The notes: generated by a model not told the origin, from the sequence alone. 64,000 bases of DNA from Tardiphaga robiniae (GCF_001618955.1 NZ_LVYV01000045.1:273645-337644), one strand, 5' to 3'; shown: positions 7,771 through 16,964, counted from the stretch's first letter. A program made the numbers and translations.

Positions 7771-9021
7771 TCACGACATTGCTGATCGAACTGCACCGAA
7801 GTGTTTACGAACGGACACCAGCCCGATCAGCGTGAGAGCGGCGAACGCCGCGCCCGCGAGAAATGTGCCTTGCGGCCCGGTGATGTCCCACAACGCGCCC
7901 GCAACGACGCTGGCGATGAGCAGGGCGACACCAGTCACCAGGTTGAACATGCCGAATGCGGTTCCGCGCAGTTCGGGCGGCGCGGTCTCCGCGATCAAGG
8001 TCGCCAGCAACCCTTGGGTGAAGCCCATATGCAGGCCCCAGAACATGACGCCTATCCCAAGCCCAACGATGCCTGTCGTGAAGGCGAGCACGATATCGGC
8101 CAGAAAAAGAAGCACGAGACCGACAGCCAGCAGGGTCAGGCGATTAACGCGATCGGACAGCATGCCGACCGGATAGGCTGAGAGCGAATAGGCGAGGCTC
8201 ATGATGACCAGGACCGTCGGGACCAGCACCAATGGCATACCGACCGACTGTGCACGCAGGATGAGGAAGGCTTCGCTGAAGCGGGCGAGCGTAAAGATTG
8301 CGGCGATCGCCACCACCCACCAGTAGGTCGTATCCAGGCGGCGCAGTTCGTCCCGGTGCAGCGGCATCCGAACCCTGCGCAGGTCCTTTGGCCGCTCCGG
8401 TTCTTTCACAGCGACGAGGATCAGGCCGACCGACAAGAATGCCGGAATCACGGCGATCCAGAACACCGTCTGGAAATGATCCGCGGTGAGCCACATCAGT
8501 CCGATGGCGAGAAGCGGACCAAGGAACGCGCCGATCGTGTCGAGCGACTGACGCAAGCCGAAGCTTGCGCCGCGCAGATGCGGCGGAGCGATGTCGGCGA
8601 CGAGGGCGTCGCGCGGCGCGCCGCGGATACCCTTGCCGACGCGGTCGATGAAGCGCGCCGCGACTAGCCAATCGATCGAGGACGCCAGCGGAAAGATCGG
8701 TTTGGTCAGGGCCGCCAGGCCATAGCCCAAGGCAGCGAGGAACTTGCGTTTGCCGAGCCAGTCGCTGAGCGCGCCGGAAAAGACCTTGGTGATCGAGGCT
8801 GTCGCTTCGGCGATGCCCTCAATGATGCCGACGGTCAGAGCCGAGGTTCCGAGCACCGTGACCATGTAGAGGGGCAAAAGCGCATGGATCATCTCCGACG
8901 AGATGTCCATGAGCATCGAGACGAAGCCAAGGGCCCAAACGCCGGCTGGAATGCCTCGCCGGGTTGCGGGGCGATCGCTGATCCCGGTGGTCGTGCCTGA
9001 TCCGTCCATCTTGCCGCCCAT
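7771..9021 (-). CDS. MFS transporter of the chromate-associated group
   Basis: The product is a 12-helix major-facilitator protein of about 416 residues. The family loop after TM2 reads GALSDWLGKRKFLAALGYG, and GKGIRGAPRDALVAD in the TM4-TM5 loop is typical of MFS proteins that sit next to chrB genes. GMLSDRVNRLTLLAVG is the repeat-two loop. Its start overlaps or abuts the chrB stop (TGACATG at 9018-9024); the ATG at 9019-9021 is chosen, with in-frame ATGs at 9039 and 9009 as alternatives. Tight coupling to ChrB suggests export of chromate or a related stress compound, which is inference. Confidence 0.85.
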   Translation of the reverse strand: MGGKMDGSGTTTGISDRPATRRGIPAGVWALGFVSMLMDISSEMIHALLPLYMVTVLGTSALTVGIIEGIAEATASITKVFSGALSDWLGKRKFLAALGYGLAALTKPIFPLASSIDWLVAARFIDRVGKGIRGAPRDALVADIAPPHLRGASFGLRQSLDTIGAFLGPLLAIGLMWLTADHFQTVFWIAVIPAFLSVGLILVAVKEPERPKDLRRVRMPLHRDELRRLDTTYWWVVAIAAIFTLARFSEAFLILRAQSVGMPLVLVPTVLVIMSLAYSLSAYPVGMLSDRVNRLTLLAVGLVLLFLADIVLAFTTGIVGLGIGVMFWGLHMGFTQGLLATLIAETAPPELRGTAFGMFNLVTGVALLIASVVAGALWDITGPQGTFLAGAAFAALTLIGLVSVRKHFGAVRSAMS

Positions 9022-9022
9022 G

Positions 9023-9574
9023 TCACCGGTTCTCGTCATGGGCGTCGAAAACCCGTTGCGCGTAGCTGTCGAGCAGAGCCTCGCAGGCCCGTAGCCGCTC
9101 GGCGGCATCCTCGGCCAGCGCCGCGCCGTAGAAGTCGAGCTTCCTGATCTTGTCCAGCCAGCCCTGAAGCTTCTTCAGGTCGGTGTCTTCCTCTTCGAGC
9201 TCCGCATAGGTGAATTTGTTGATCGCGATCTCCTTGGCGATCTCGGCCTCGAAATCGGCGCAGCGACCAAGGAATTCGCGGTACTGCTCATCACGATCCG
9301 CCTTGAAGCGGGCGACCACCTTGTCCTCCTGCACCCGGTCGAGGGCGACGGTCTGCAGGATGACGGATTCGCCGCCCATCTCGAAAACATCGTTCTCCAG
9401 CATCTTCAGCCGGCGGACGTGGTCGTCCGTCTTCGGCAGCAGGCAGACGCCGTTCTGCAGGTAGATCGCGCCCATGCCCTTCAGCCGGCGCCACAAAGCG
9501 ATGCGCTTGCCGGCCGGTTCAGGCGGCACTTTGTAAGTCAGGAGAAGCCAAGAAGGAGAAACCATGGCGCCCAT
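9023..9574 (-). CDS. chrB: ChrB N-terminal-domain protein (chromate resistance regulator-like)
   Basis: The 183-residue product begins MVSPSWLLLTYKVPPEPAGK and continues RIALWRRLKGMGAIYLQNGVCLLP, the signature of the ChrB N-terminal, PaaX-like domain. The rest is charged and helical (DRVQEDKVVARFKADRDEQYREFLGRCADFE, written here only in outline). In classical chr loci ChrB senses chromate and controls chrA, with this N-domain joined to a C-terminal ChrB domain. Here only the N-domain is present, which is common when the C-domain is on a rhodanese partner. That partner is truncated in this window. No in-frame start with a strong Shine-Dalgarno is visible; ATGs at 9572-9574 and 9563-9565 are candidates. 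Confidence 0.85.
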   Translation of the reverse strand: MGAMVSPSWLLLTYKVPPEPAGKRIALWRRLKGMGAIYLQNGVCLLPKTDDHVRRLKMLENDVFEMGGESVILQTVALDRVQEDKVVARFKADRDEQYREFLGRCADFEAEIAKEIAINKFTYAELEEEDTDLKKLQGWLDKIRKLDFYGAALAEDAAERLRACEALLDSYAQRVFDAHDENR

Positions 9575-9766
9575 GTATTGAAACGGCCGTAACAAATCAA
9601 TCGCAATGATTGACGATTCTGGTTCGTGGGCGTGAGCACCTTGCCGGCGCCTAACATCGGCCCATGCAAATCCGGCCATGCGCCGACATCGTCGAGATTG
9701 CACACCGGCCAGTAAACCTCGAATATCCCGCCCAATTCAGAAACGCCCCGGGGAGCTTCCAGGCCT

Positions 9767-10444
9767 ATGAAGTTCGATGACGTCATTCTCGGCCGCCGCA
9801 GCATCCGCGGCTACAAACCCGATCCGGTCCCCAAAAAGCTGATCGAGGAAATCATCAATCTGGCGATGCGCGCGCCGTCGTCGATGAACACCCAGCCGTG
9901 GAATTTCACTGTCGTGACCGGCGAGCCGCTCGATAAGATCCGCGCCGGCAATACCGAGCGGATGATCGCAGGCATCCCGCAATCGCGCGAATTTCGCACC
10001 GGTCAGGCTTTCGCAGGTCACCACCGCGACCGGCAGGTCGGCGTCGCCAAGCAGTTGTTCTCGGCCATGGGGATCGCGCGCGACGACAAGGAGATGCGGC
10101 AGGACTGGGTGCTGCGCGGCTTCCGTCAGTTCGACGCGCCGGTCTGCGTGATCGTGACCTATGACCGCGTGCTGGACGGCAGCGACGATACACCGTTCGA
10201 TTGCGGCGCCGTGGCGACCGCGCTGGTCAATGCCGCCTGGTCGCGCGGCCTCGGCGCCGTGATCAACAGCCAGGGCATCATGCAGTCGCCGGTGGTGCGC
10301 GAGCATGCCGGCATTGCCGACGATCAGGTCATCATGAAGAGCATTGCACTCGGATGGCCGGATGACAGCTTTCCTGCGAACGCGGTGGTATCCGAACGCA
10401 AGTCGGTCGAGGAAGCCACGGTGTTCGTCGGCTTCGACGGTTAG
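9767..10444 (+). CDS. Nitroreductase family protein
   Basis: The 225-residue flavoprotein carries the nitroreductase pattern: RRSIRGYKPDPVPKKLIEEI at the N-terminus, MRAPSSMNTQPWNFTVVTG for FMN binding, DCGAVATALVNAAWSRGLGAV and IALGWPDDSFPANAV near the end. It would reduce nitroaromatics, quinones or enals using NAD(P)H and FMN in the cytoplasm. It is the first plus-strand gene after the resistance block, divergent from chrB with a gap of about 190 bases that could hold both promoters. Chromate reduction is known for some relatives, so the context is suggestive but not proof. Confidence 0.88.
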   Translation: MKFDDVILGRRSIRGYKPDPVPKKLIEEIINLAMRAPSSMNTQPWNFTVVTGEPLDKIRAGNTERMIAGIPQSREFRTGQAFAGHHRDRQVGVAKQLFSAMGIARDDKEMRQDWVLRGFRQFDAPVCVIVTYDRVLDGSDDTPFDCGAVATALVNAAWSRGLGAVINSQGIMQSPVVREHAGIADDQVIMKSIALGWPDDSFPANAVVSERKSVEEATVFVGFDG

Positions 10445-10553
10445 CAGGCGCAGGGAGGATCGACGTCGCGCACGCACCCCATGCGCGCGGCGCGGTTGAC
10501 GTCCCTGCCTTTCCCGCGCATCCAGCCCCCAACGAGAAACTTGGGGGCGGAAC

Positions 10554-12017
10554 GTGCTTTACCTGATCTGGGCATTGCCCGCGCTGGCAGTGATCGGCGC
10601 TATCGCCAGCGGGCTCGCCAGCACGCTCCCCGCCTCGCTCATCGGCCTCGCCACGGCGCTTGCGGTCGCGCTGGCCACTGCGCCTGATCTGTTCGGGATC
10701 GCTGATGCCGGAACGGCGCTGCTGCGCGGCGCATGGATCGGCTGGATCGTCGTACCCTATATCCTCGGCGGATTGCTGTTCTGGCAGATGGCGATCCGCC
10801 CCGGCGACGCGGCGATGCCGGTCGAGACGTCGCTGCCAGATGCGCGAGCGCGGCGTCGTCTGCTGTTCACCGCCTGCTATCTGATCGGGCCGTTCGCGGA
10901 ATCCGCCACCGGCTTCGGCATCGGCATCATGGGGACGATGGTGCTGATCCGTCGCCTCGGCCTGAAGCCGATCGAGCTCCTCGCCTTCTCGCTGATCAGC
11001 CAGACCATGATCGTGTGGGGTGCCATGGGCAGCGGCGCGGTGGTCGGCGCCGCCTTTGCGCGCACCGATCCCACGGCACTCGCGCTGCGCACCAGCCTCA
11101 TCTATCTCGTGTTCAACATTCTGTGGCTGCCGATCTACTGGCGCATGGCGGAGCGCGCCGGCATCCATGCCGACTGGCGCGAGCGAGCCAGCGAAGCGCT
11201 CTGGCTGCTCGGCAGTCTCGGCCTCGCCATCGTTGCGACGGCGTTTCTCGGACCGGAGCCCGCGATGCTGGCGGCGTTCGGGCCGGCCATCGTGCTGCGT
11301 TATCTGATCGACGAAAAGCCGGACCGCGCGGCGATTGCCGCTGCGGCACGGCGCATGCTGCCATTCACACTGCTGATCGGCTGGCTCGCGCTGACACGCC
11401 TCGTGCCGCCGCTCAACCAGGTTCTACAGACCGCATGGAGCATGCAACCCTTCGCCGGCGCGCCGGTCTGGGCGCCGTTGTTTCACGCCGGCACCTGGCT
11501 GGTCGCGGCGGCCGTGCTGACCGCCCTGCTGCACGGCCATCAGCGAGCCTTCCCTGCGGAGATCGCAGCCGCCTGGAAGACCGGACGGCTCGCCGTCCTC
11601 ACGGTGGTCGTGTTCTCGATGATGGCCGAACTGCTGTCGCGCTCGGGCATCGCCGGCGGCCTCGCCCGCGGCATGTACGACACGTTCGGGGTCTGGTCGG
11701 TGACGGTGACGCCGATGATCTCGGCCGTGTTCGGCGCGCTGGCCAATAGCGGCAATGCGGCCAACGGGTTGTTCATGCCGTCGCAGCTCAGCCTTGCGAC
11801 CGAGGCCGGCCTCGACGTCGCCGCCGTCGTCGCGCTTCAGCATGCCGCCGCGCTGTCGCTCAACATGGTCTCGCCGGTGCGGATGTCGATCGTCTGCAAT
11901 CTCGCCGGCACCCCCGGCCACGAGCGGGACGCCTATCGCGCGATGCTCCCCTTCGTCGTGGTCATCGTCGCGGTTCTGCTCGTGATCTCCGTCCTCATCG
12001 CCACCCGGCTCATCTGA
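10554..12017 (+). CDS. L-lactate permease family transporter
   Basis: The 487-residue membrane protein matches the LctP/LldP family: about 12-14 hydrophobic segments, GPFAESATGFGIGIMGTMV near residue 110, ISQTMIVWGAMGSGAVVGAAF, and GALANSGNAANGLFMPSQL with a conserved NGLF region late in the protein. It would import lactate or glycolate with protons. The start is a GTG at 10554 preceded by GGGGGCGG. It is slightly short compared with E. coli LldP (551 residues). No lactate dehydrogenase gene is beside it. Confidence 0.85.
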   Translation: MLYLIWALPALAVIGAIASGLASTLPASLIGLATALAVALATAPDLFGIADAGTALLRGAWIGWIVVPYILGGLLFWQMAIRPGDAAMPVETSLPDARARRRLLFTACYLIGPFAESATGFGIGIMGTMVLIRRLGLKPIELLAFSLISQTMIVWGAMGSGAVVGAAFARTDPTALALRTSLIYLVFNILWLPIYWRMAERAGIHADWRERASEALWLLGSLGLAIVATAFLGPEPAMLAAFGPAIVLRYLIDEKPDRAAIAAAARRMLPFTLLIGWLALTRLVPPLNQVLQTAWSMQPFAGAPVWAPLFHAGTWLVAAAVLTALLHGHQRAFPAEIAAAWKTGRLAVLTVVVFSMMAELLSRSGIAGGLARGMYDTFGVWSVTVTPMISAVFGALANSGNAANGLFMPSQLSLATEAGLDVAAVVALQHAAALSLNMVSPVRMSIVCNLAGTPGHERDAYRAMLPFVVVIVAVLLVISVLIATRLI

Positions 12018-12092
12018 TCGTCCCGGATTTTTTTGGCGTGGCATGGAACGAACCGGCATCGGCGCGATTGAGTGCCGTCACAGGAGGCCCCC

Positions 12093-12320
12093 ATGCAGCG
12101 CCCCGACGCCTCGCCGGACCATTCCAGCGCCCTCGCCTTCATCGCCTTCGCCGCAGCTGCTGCGGTCTGGATTGGCGTCATGGCCGTTCAGCCGAAGCCC
12201 CATGGGATTTTCGACGGGAATCCCCAAAGCTTGCAGGCGTCCGTGATCGTCATGACGAAGGACATCGCGCTGGCGCGGCCGCAGCCACACGTGACGGAAC
12301 TGGCTGACCTGCAGCACTGA
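12093..12320 (+). CDS. Small hypothetical protein with one membrane segment
   Basis: The 75-residue ORF has one hydrophobic segment (ALAFIAFAAAAAVWIGVMAV, about residues 12-31) and a polar tail. A perfect AGGAGG (12082-12087) lies five bases before the ATG, which supports translation. It follows the lactate permease by 75 bases on the same strand and could be cotranscribed. I do not recognise a family. Confidence 0.6.
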   Translation: MQRPDASPDHSSALAFIAFAAAAAVWIGVMAVQPKPHGIFDGNPQSLQASVIVMTKDIALARPQPHVTELADLQH

Positions 12321-12431
12321 CGCAGCAAGCGCAACGCGGATCGGCGCAGCGTCCTCCACCGCCTTGCCAACTTGCGGCACAATACGCTTCGCACTTGCGC
12401 CCTACTCGCCGTTGAAGATTTTCCGTGCCAC

Positions 12432-13904
12432 CTACTGCCGGCTGACGTGCTCAACGGGCACCCTGCCACCATTCCACTGGCCCTCGATCGCCCGCTCTAT
12501 CTGCGCGGCCAGTTGCAGCAGCAGGCCGTCATTGGCCTGACGCGTTTGCGCCTGGATGCCGAGCGGCAGCCCGTTCTCCTGCGCCGCCAGCGGCAGCGAG
12601 ATGCCGGGGATGCCGCACAGATTGGCGAGCGGCGTATAGGCAAAATTCTTCCACAGGTTGGCGAACCAGTCATGCACCGACGGATTGGTGCTGGTGGTGA
12701 GATATTCTGATGTGCCGACCTTCGGCGTCGGCTTGGCGGTGATCGGCGTCAGGATGATGTCGTAACGCTCGAAGAACGCGCCGAAAGCGCGCGACGTGGT
12801 GTTGAACACGGCCTGCATCGCGTTGCGCTCGGTATAGGACGTGTTCAGCCCGCTCTCCCAGATCTTGATGTTGATCGGCTCCAGCAGATCGGTGGCCGGT
12901 TTATCCAAACCGAGCCGCGCCAGATGACCGGCGATCACCTGCGCGAAATTGCTGATGTAGCAGGTCGTCTGCGCGGCGAACGCCTTGCGGAAATCCACCT
13001 CCGGCAGCGCCCATTCCACGTGATGGCCGAGCCCTTCGAGCATTTTGCCGACACGCTCCAGCTCCCCAACGAAATGCGGCGGCGATTTGTAGTCGCCCCA
13101 CTCATGCGACAGTGCGATGCGCAATTTGGCGGGATCGCGCTTGATCAGGTCGCTAGTGGGTTCGGCCGACGACCAGAACGGCATGAATTCGCCGGGCGCT
13201 CCGCCGCGGCAATTATCGACGAAGGTTGCGGTGTCGCGCACGCTGCGGCTGACGCAGCCCTGGATCGAGACCAACCCGGAGAGATCCGACAGCGCGGGCG
13301 CCAGCGAATAGACGCCCCGCGAGACCTTCAGGCCGATCAGGCCGTTCACACCCGCGGGAATGCGGATCGAACCACCGCCATCCGTGGCATGGGAGATCGG
13401 CAGCACGCCGGCCGCGACCATTGCCGCAGAGCCGGCGGAGGAGCCACAGGTGGTGTAGTCGGTGTCCCAGGGATTGCGGGTGACATAGAGCTTGTTCTCG
13501 GCAGAACTGCAGACGCCGAATTCCGGCGTGGTGCTGCGGCCCATGATGTTGAGCCCGGCGCCCCGGATCTTGCCGGTCAGGAAGCTGTCCTGCGTGGGGC
13601 GATGCCCCTGCATGATCATGGAGCCGAATTCCTGCAGCCGTCCCTTCAGGGTCGGGCCGAGGTCCTTCATCAGGTAAGGAACGCCAGCGAACGCGCCCTC
13701 GGCATTCATACCGTCCTTGGCAGGATCGGCGACGACGTCGTCGAACACTTCGACGACGGCATCGAGCGCGGGATTGGTCCTGGCGATGCCGGCGGCGGCC
13801 TGCGCCGCCAGATCGGCCGGCATCAGGTCGCCCTTGCGCACGCGCGCGGCCAGCGCCACTGCGTCGTGTTTGGCCCATTCGTCCCAGCTCATCGCCAATG
13901 TCAT
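12432..13904 (-). CDS. Amidase signature family protein
   Basis: The 490-residue enzyme carries the amidase-signature catalytic triad: Lys80 in GVPYLMKDLG, cis-Ser155 in TTCGSSAGSAAMVAAG and the nucleophile Ser179 in DGGGSIRIPAGVNGLIGLK. The glycine-serine loop reads CGSSAGSA rather than the usual GGSSGGSA. A C-terminal TPLANLCGIPGISLP is typical. It would hydrolyse an amide in the cytoplasm; substrate unknown. It is convergent with the small plus-strand ORF and isolated from other minus-strand genes. Possible starts are 13904 (MTLAMSW) and an ATG four codons later. Confidence 0.9.
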   Translation of the reverse strand: MTLAMSWDEWAKHDAVALAARVRKGDLMPADLAAQAAAGIARTNPALDAVVEVFDDVVADPAKDGMNAEGAFAGVPYLMKDLGPTLKGRLQEFGSMIMQGHRPTQDSFLTGKIRGAGLNIMGRSTTPEFGVCSSAENKLYVTRNPWDTDYTTCGSSAGSAAMVAAGVLPISHATDGGGSIRIPAGVNGLIGLKVSRGVYSLAPALSDLSGLVSIQGCVSRSVRDTATFVDNCRGGAPGEFMPFWSSAEPTSDLIKRDPAKLRIALSHEWGDYKSPPHFVGELERVGKMLEGLGHHVEWALPEVDFRKAFAAQTTCYISNFAQVIAGHLARLGLDKPATDLLEPINIKIWESGLNTSYTERNAMQAVFNTTSRAFGAFFERYDIILTPITAKPTPKVGTSEYLTTSTNPSVHDWFANLWKNFAYTPLANLCGIPGISLPLAAQENGLPLGIQAQTRQANDGLLLQLAAQIERAIEGQWNGGRVPVEHVSRQ

Positions 13905-14153
13905 ATCGCACGTCCAGTTCGAGATTCGGTTGGTGCGAGCCTAGACCGGATAGCGGTTTTTTCGGAAGCCGTGGCAGGTGTCTTGAGCGCGCGGCAGACG
14001 CAGGGCAGATCAGCGTGTCGAAGGGCCATCGCCGTCACCCGCTGCCCGCATCAGTTGGATTGACACTGTGCTAATCCGCGATCCCAACACCAGGTGGAGA
14101 TAATCATCAACCGCGCGGCTTGCACGCTGTCGGCGCGTGCGAGCAAGCCTCGC

Positions 14154-14510
14154 CTAGCCGCAATTCCAGATCGGTCCGATCGGGGTTCGCGTCCAGCATG
14201 GGCCCATGCTGCCGCCATTGTATTGGCCGCGATAGAAGCCGGGTCGGCCGAAATAATACTTCTCGCCGTCGGACCAGCGGTAATAGACCGGCGTGCGGTC
14301 GATATACCAATGGCGCCGGTCGCGTTTGGCCATGCGCAGGTCCGCGCGCTTCTGCATGAACAGCGGAACGCTGTTGTTCAGCGGCTGGTGATAGCCCGGC
14401 AGGAAACCGTAGCCCTTCCACTGCTGCTTCTTTTTCGCCGGCGCCGCCAGCGCAACGGCGGAAGTGAGCGACAGGACGAGAGCAATCAATAGACACATGA
14501 ATCGCGACAT
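14154..14510 (-). CDS. Small exported Tyr/Arg-rich hypothetical protein
   Basis: The 118-residue product starts at MSRFMCLLIALVLSLTSAVALAAPA, a clear Sec signal peptide with AXA-type cleavage. The mature region is basic and aromatic (KRDRRHWYIDRTPVYYRW, GRPGFYRGQYNGG) and contains two Cys close to the C-terminus. I do not recognise a function; this is the general character of small periplasmic proteins of Bradyrhizobium relatives. An in-frame ATG 12 codons upstream would bury the signal peptide. Confidence 0.6.
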   Translation of the reverse strand: MSRFMCLLIALVLSLTSAVALAAPAKKKQQWKGYGFLPGYHQPLNNSVPLFMQKRADLRMAKRDRRHWYIDRTPVYYRWSDGEKYYFGRPGFYRGQYNGGSMGPCWTRTPIGPIWNCG

Positions 14511-14735
14511 GCCCACAGCATAGAGATTTGGCTGCGGGAAGGCCATTCAAATCAAGGCGAGACCGGCGCAGATGAGCGCATTGTCCGCCATAGCTCAACG
14601 AGCGAAGGCGGAAGCGTCATCCACCGCCTTCGCATCGGCGCGATACGCCGCGTCAATCATCGAGCGCACGTCCCGCGAGCCATCGGCACTTGCACCCTGC
14701 CCGAAGCACCTGCGATCGCTGAGCAACGATCCCGA

Positions 14736-15236
14736 TCAGTTTCTGCTCATGTTGATGGTGACGTTCCGGATGTCGCCTTCGGACGATATCGAGAAAGACT
14801 GCTTATTGCCGCGCGTCGAGAGCGACAGGCTGGCCGAGAAGCCCGGCGCGTCGATGACGGCTGAGATGAGACCGCCGGACTCCCTGCCCGCGATGCTGCC
14901 GCTGATTCCGCGACTGGTTTCGCTCCATGATCCGGCGATGGTCCCATCCTGGCTGACCACGTCGCTGTTGAGATCGAAGCGGTAGCTGTCGCTCGCACAA
15001 CGCAAGCTCTGCAGAAGCCGCCTTTCGCCATTGCTGACCTGGTATGTCGCCTTGCAGCGAAGCCGTTCCTTCGATCCGTCGGACAGCGAGATCGCTCCTG
15101 CGCCTGCCCAGGATCCGGTAAGGCCTGTGAACGGCAGCGACTGCGCCGCCGCCGACCCCGAGGCGGCGACGAGCAGGATCGACACCAGCGCAATCCGGCG
15201 GGACGAAACGATCTTGCGAAGCATGGAACGTCTCAT
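14736..15236 (-). CDS. Exported hypothetical beta-rich protein
   Basis: The 166-residue product has a signal peptide (RRIALVSILLVAASGSAAAQS) and a mature part of alternating Gly/Ser strands: LTGSWAGAGAISLSDGSKE, a paired Cys in RCKATYQV and SLRCASDSYRF, then GTIAGSWSETSRGISGSI. AGGAG lies seven bases before the chosen ATG at 15234-15236. The pattern suggests a small lipocalin-like or barrel periplasmic protein, but I cannot name a family. It is codirectional with the patatin lipoprotein 54 bases upstream and could be in the same transcript. Confidence 0.65.
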   Translation of the reverse strand: MRRSMLRKIVSSRRIALVSILLVAASGSAAAQSLPFTGLTGSWAGAGAISLSDGSKERLRCKATYQVSNGERRLLQSLRCASDSYRFDLNSDVVSQDGTIAGSWSETSRGISGSIAGRESGGLISAVIDAPGFSASLSLSTRGNKQSFSISSEGDIRNVTINMSRN

Positions 15237-15290
15237 GAGGTCACTCCTGTTTCAGCACGCATGTGCCGGGTTTGAACGTCGCATCGCGCA

Positions 15291-16502
15291 TCAGTTGCCG
15301 CTTGCGACTTGCCGCGTGATTGCTGTGTGTGACGCCGCCACGGAATCCTGATCGTCGGAGGGCGGGGATTTCGACCACAGACGATTGCCCCGCGCCCTCT
15401 CATAACCGTACTGGAACAGCGCGCGCATATAGGCGGTATCGAAGCCGGACATCGGCGATGGCGGTCGATCGCCCTCGATATAGGTCAGATTGAATCCGAA
15501 CTTGTTGCGGCGGGCGAAGGCATAGGTGTTGTAAAGGATGGAGCGTGTCTGAATCTTCGTCACAGTCGATGACGCCCGCGCAGCGATTTCGATGGTGGAA
15601 TTGGGAATGACCTGAAATTCCCGTTCGATCTTGTTGTTGATCAGGACGTAGAGTTGCAGCTTCCCTGCGCTGGCGAATGTGGCGTCGCGCAGCAGGAAAG
15701 CCTCCGGCAATGTCAGGACAGGCGCGGTGACGCCGCCATCGACATGCATCTCCTCGAAGCGCTTGCCGTTCGCCTCCGCGGTCACCAGCATCGGCGGAAA
15801 CACCACGGGCAGGCTCGCCGATGCCGCGACAACATCCCGGAACAGGTTCAGTGCTTCAGGCGTACGGAGCGAGGCGATCCGTCCCATGTCCCAGATGGCG
15901 GTCCGCTGGGAGTCCAGATTGGTCGTGACGACGAACAGCATCCGCCCCTTCGCGTGTTCGGCTGCGACAGCCGCGACGAAGGTCTCGTCGATATATTTCG
16001 CTACCAACTCGCGCAGCCGCGTATTGCCGAACAGGCCCGAACCAAAGATCGCATTGAACGGATTGGGTGCATCGAGCAGGCTCGCAGCGACGCCGCTGGT
16101 GTAGACGTCGCGCAAGGTCGCGTCATAGTCGGGACCGAGAAACGCGAAGGGTGCGATCAGTGCGCCGGTGCTCACACCGGAGACCATCGAGAACGTCGGG
16201 CGCGTCCCCGCCTCGGTCCAGCCGTTGAGCACGCCGGCGCCATAAGCGCCGTCCGCCCCGCCTCCCGACAGCGCCAGATAGGTTCGAGGCCCTCGCAACG
16301 CGACCTGGTTCTGACCGCTTCGGAACGTCGAGGCCGGTTCGTCCGCATAACGGCGCAGGTCCGTGAGATCGAGGACGCGCGCACTGGATGCATCCGTGAC
16401 GCTATACGGCGTCCGTGGCAGCGACGAACATCCGGCGACCAGAAGGCTCAGCGCCGCAGCGACAAGCAACGAGACCGACGGCCGCCACGGGTGGCCATGC
16501 AT
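15291..16502 (-). CDS. Patatin-like phospholipase lipoprotein
   Basis: The protein of about 403 residues starts at MHGHPWRPSVSLLVAAALSLLVAGCSSLP, a lipoprotein signal with lipobox LVAGC. The patatin domain follows: LALSGGGADGAYGAGVL (oxyanion hole GGGxxG), VSGVSTGALIAPFAF with nucleophile Ser in GVSTG, and the catalytic Asp in HVDGGVTAPVL (DGG). The fold is a Ser-Asp dyad lipase or phospholipase, here probably anchored in the outer or inner membrane facing the periplasm. It lies directly downstream of the small SH3-like gene (23-base gap). A GTG at about 16527-16529 would give nine more residues. Confidence 0.88.
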   Translation of the reverse strand: MHGHPWRPSVSLLVAAALSLLVAGCSSLPRTPYSVTDASSARVLDLTDLRRYADEPASTFRSGQNQVALRGPRTYLALSGGGADGAYGAGVLNGWTEAGTRPTFSMVSGVSTGALIAPFAFLGPDYDATLRDVYTSGVAASLLDAPNPFNAIFGSGLFGNTRLRELVAKYIDETFVAAVAAEHAKGRMLFVVTTNLDSQRTAIWDMGRIASLRTPEALNLFRDVVAASASLPVVFPPMLVTAEANGKRFEEMHVDGGVTAPVLTLPEAFLLRDATFASAGKLQLYVLINNKIEREFQVIPNSTIEIAARASSTVTKIQTRSILYNTYAFARRNKFGFNLTYIEGDRPPSPMSGFDTAYMRALFQYGYERARGNRLWSKSPPSDDQDSVAASHTAITRQVASGN

Positions 16503-16525
16503 GACATGTTCTGTAAGGAGAGCGC

Positions 16526-16804
16526 TCACGGGTTCGACGCCCCGCCCATAGAACTGCGTCGCTGGGCGACCTGAAGGGATGCCGCCGCGGGTTGAGCGAC
16601 GAGTTCGAGGTAGTCCCGGTGGATCGCCTGGACGGTCGTGCGCTCGTCGAACTTCACCCGCCAACTGCTCGGCGAGCCGCGGCCCACGATGACTCCCTGG
16701 CGATCGCCGTATTTGGGATGCCGCTCACGACCGAGAACGCTCATCCGGACACGGGCACCGCGGAACAGTCGCGGCGGCGATGCGTCACTATCCGCATTCA
16801 TCAT
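16526..16804 (-). CDS. Small basic protein, paralogue of the one at 33203-33457
   Basis: The 92-residue product has a conserved core: ERHPKYGDRQGVIVGRGSPSS, WRVKFDERTTVQAIHRDYLE. The same core occurs in the protein encoded at 33203-33457. The spacing of Gly, Val and Asp resembles a KOW/SH3-like small beta barrel. Function is unknown. It is the first gene of a short minus-strand unit with the patatin lipoprotein. Its C-terminal tail (QVAQRRSSMGGASNP) is not shared with the paralogue. Confidence 0.68.
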   Translation of the reverse strand: MMNADSDASPPRLFRGARVRMSVLGRERHPKYGDRQGVIVGRGSPSSWRVKFDERTTVQAIHRDYLELVAQPAAASLQVAQRRSSMGGASNP

Positions 16805-16964
16805 GCAGCCCTCGCCCGGTCGGGCGCCTGATGGGCAATCAGTTTCGCTTTCGCTATGGCCACGGTTTCGATCAGCTTGCGTCGCCGATCTGCGGTGCCG
16901 GCCGCATCGGCTGGCAACGGAGACATCATTTTGAAAGCACTATGCATTTGACCGCGCGTGTTAA

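Noticed and set aside
11424..12059. 211-residue minus-strand ORF over the lactate permease
   Set aside because: Antisense shadow; Gly/Arg/His-rich without motif.
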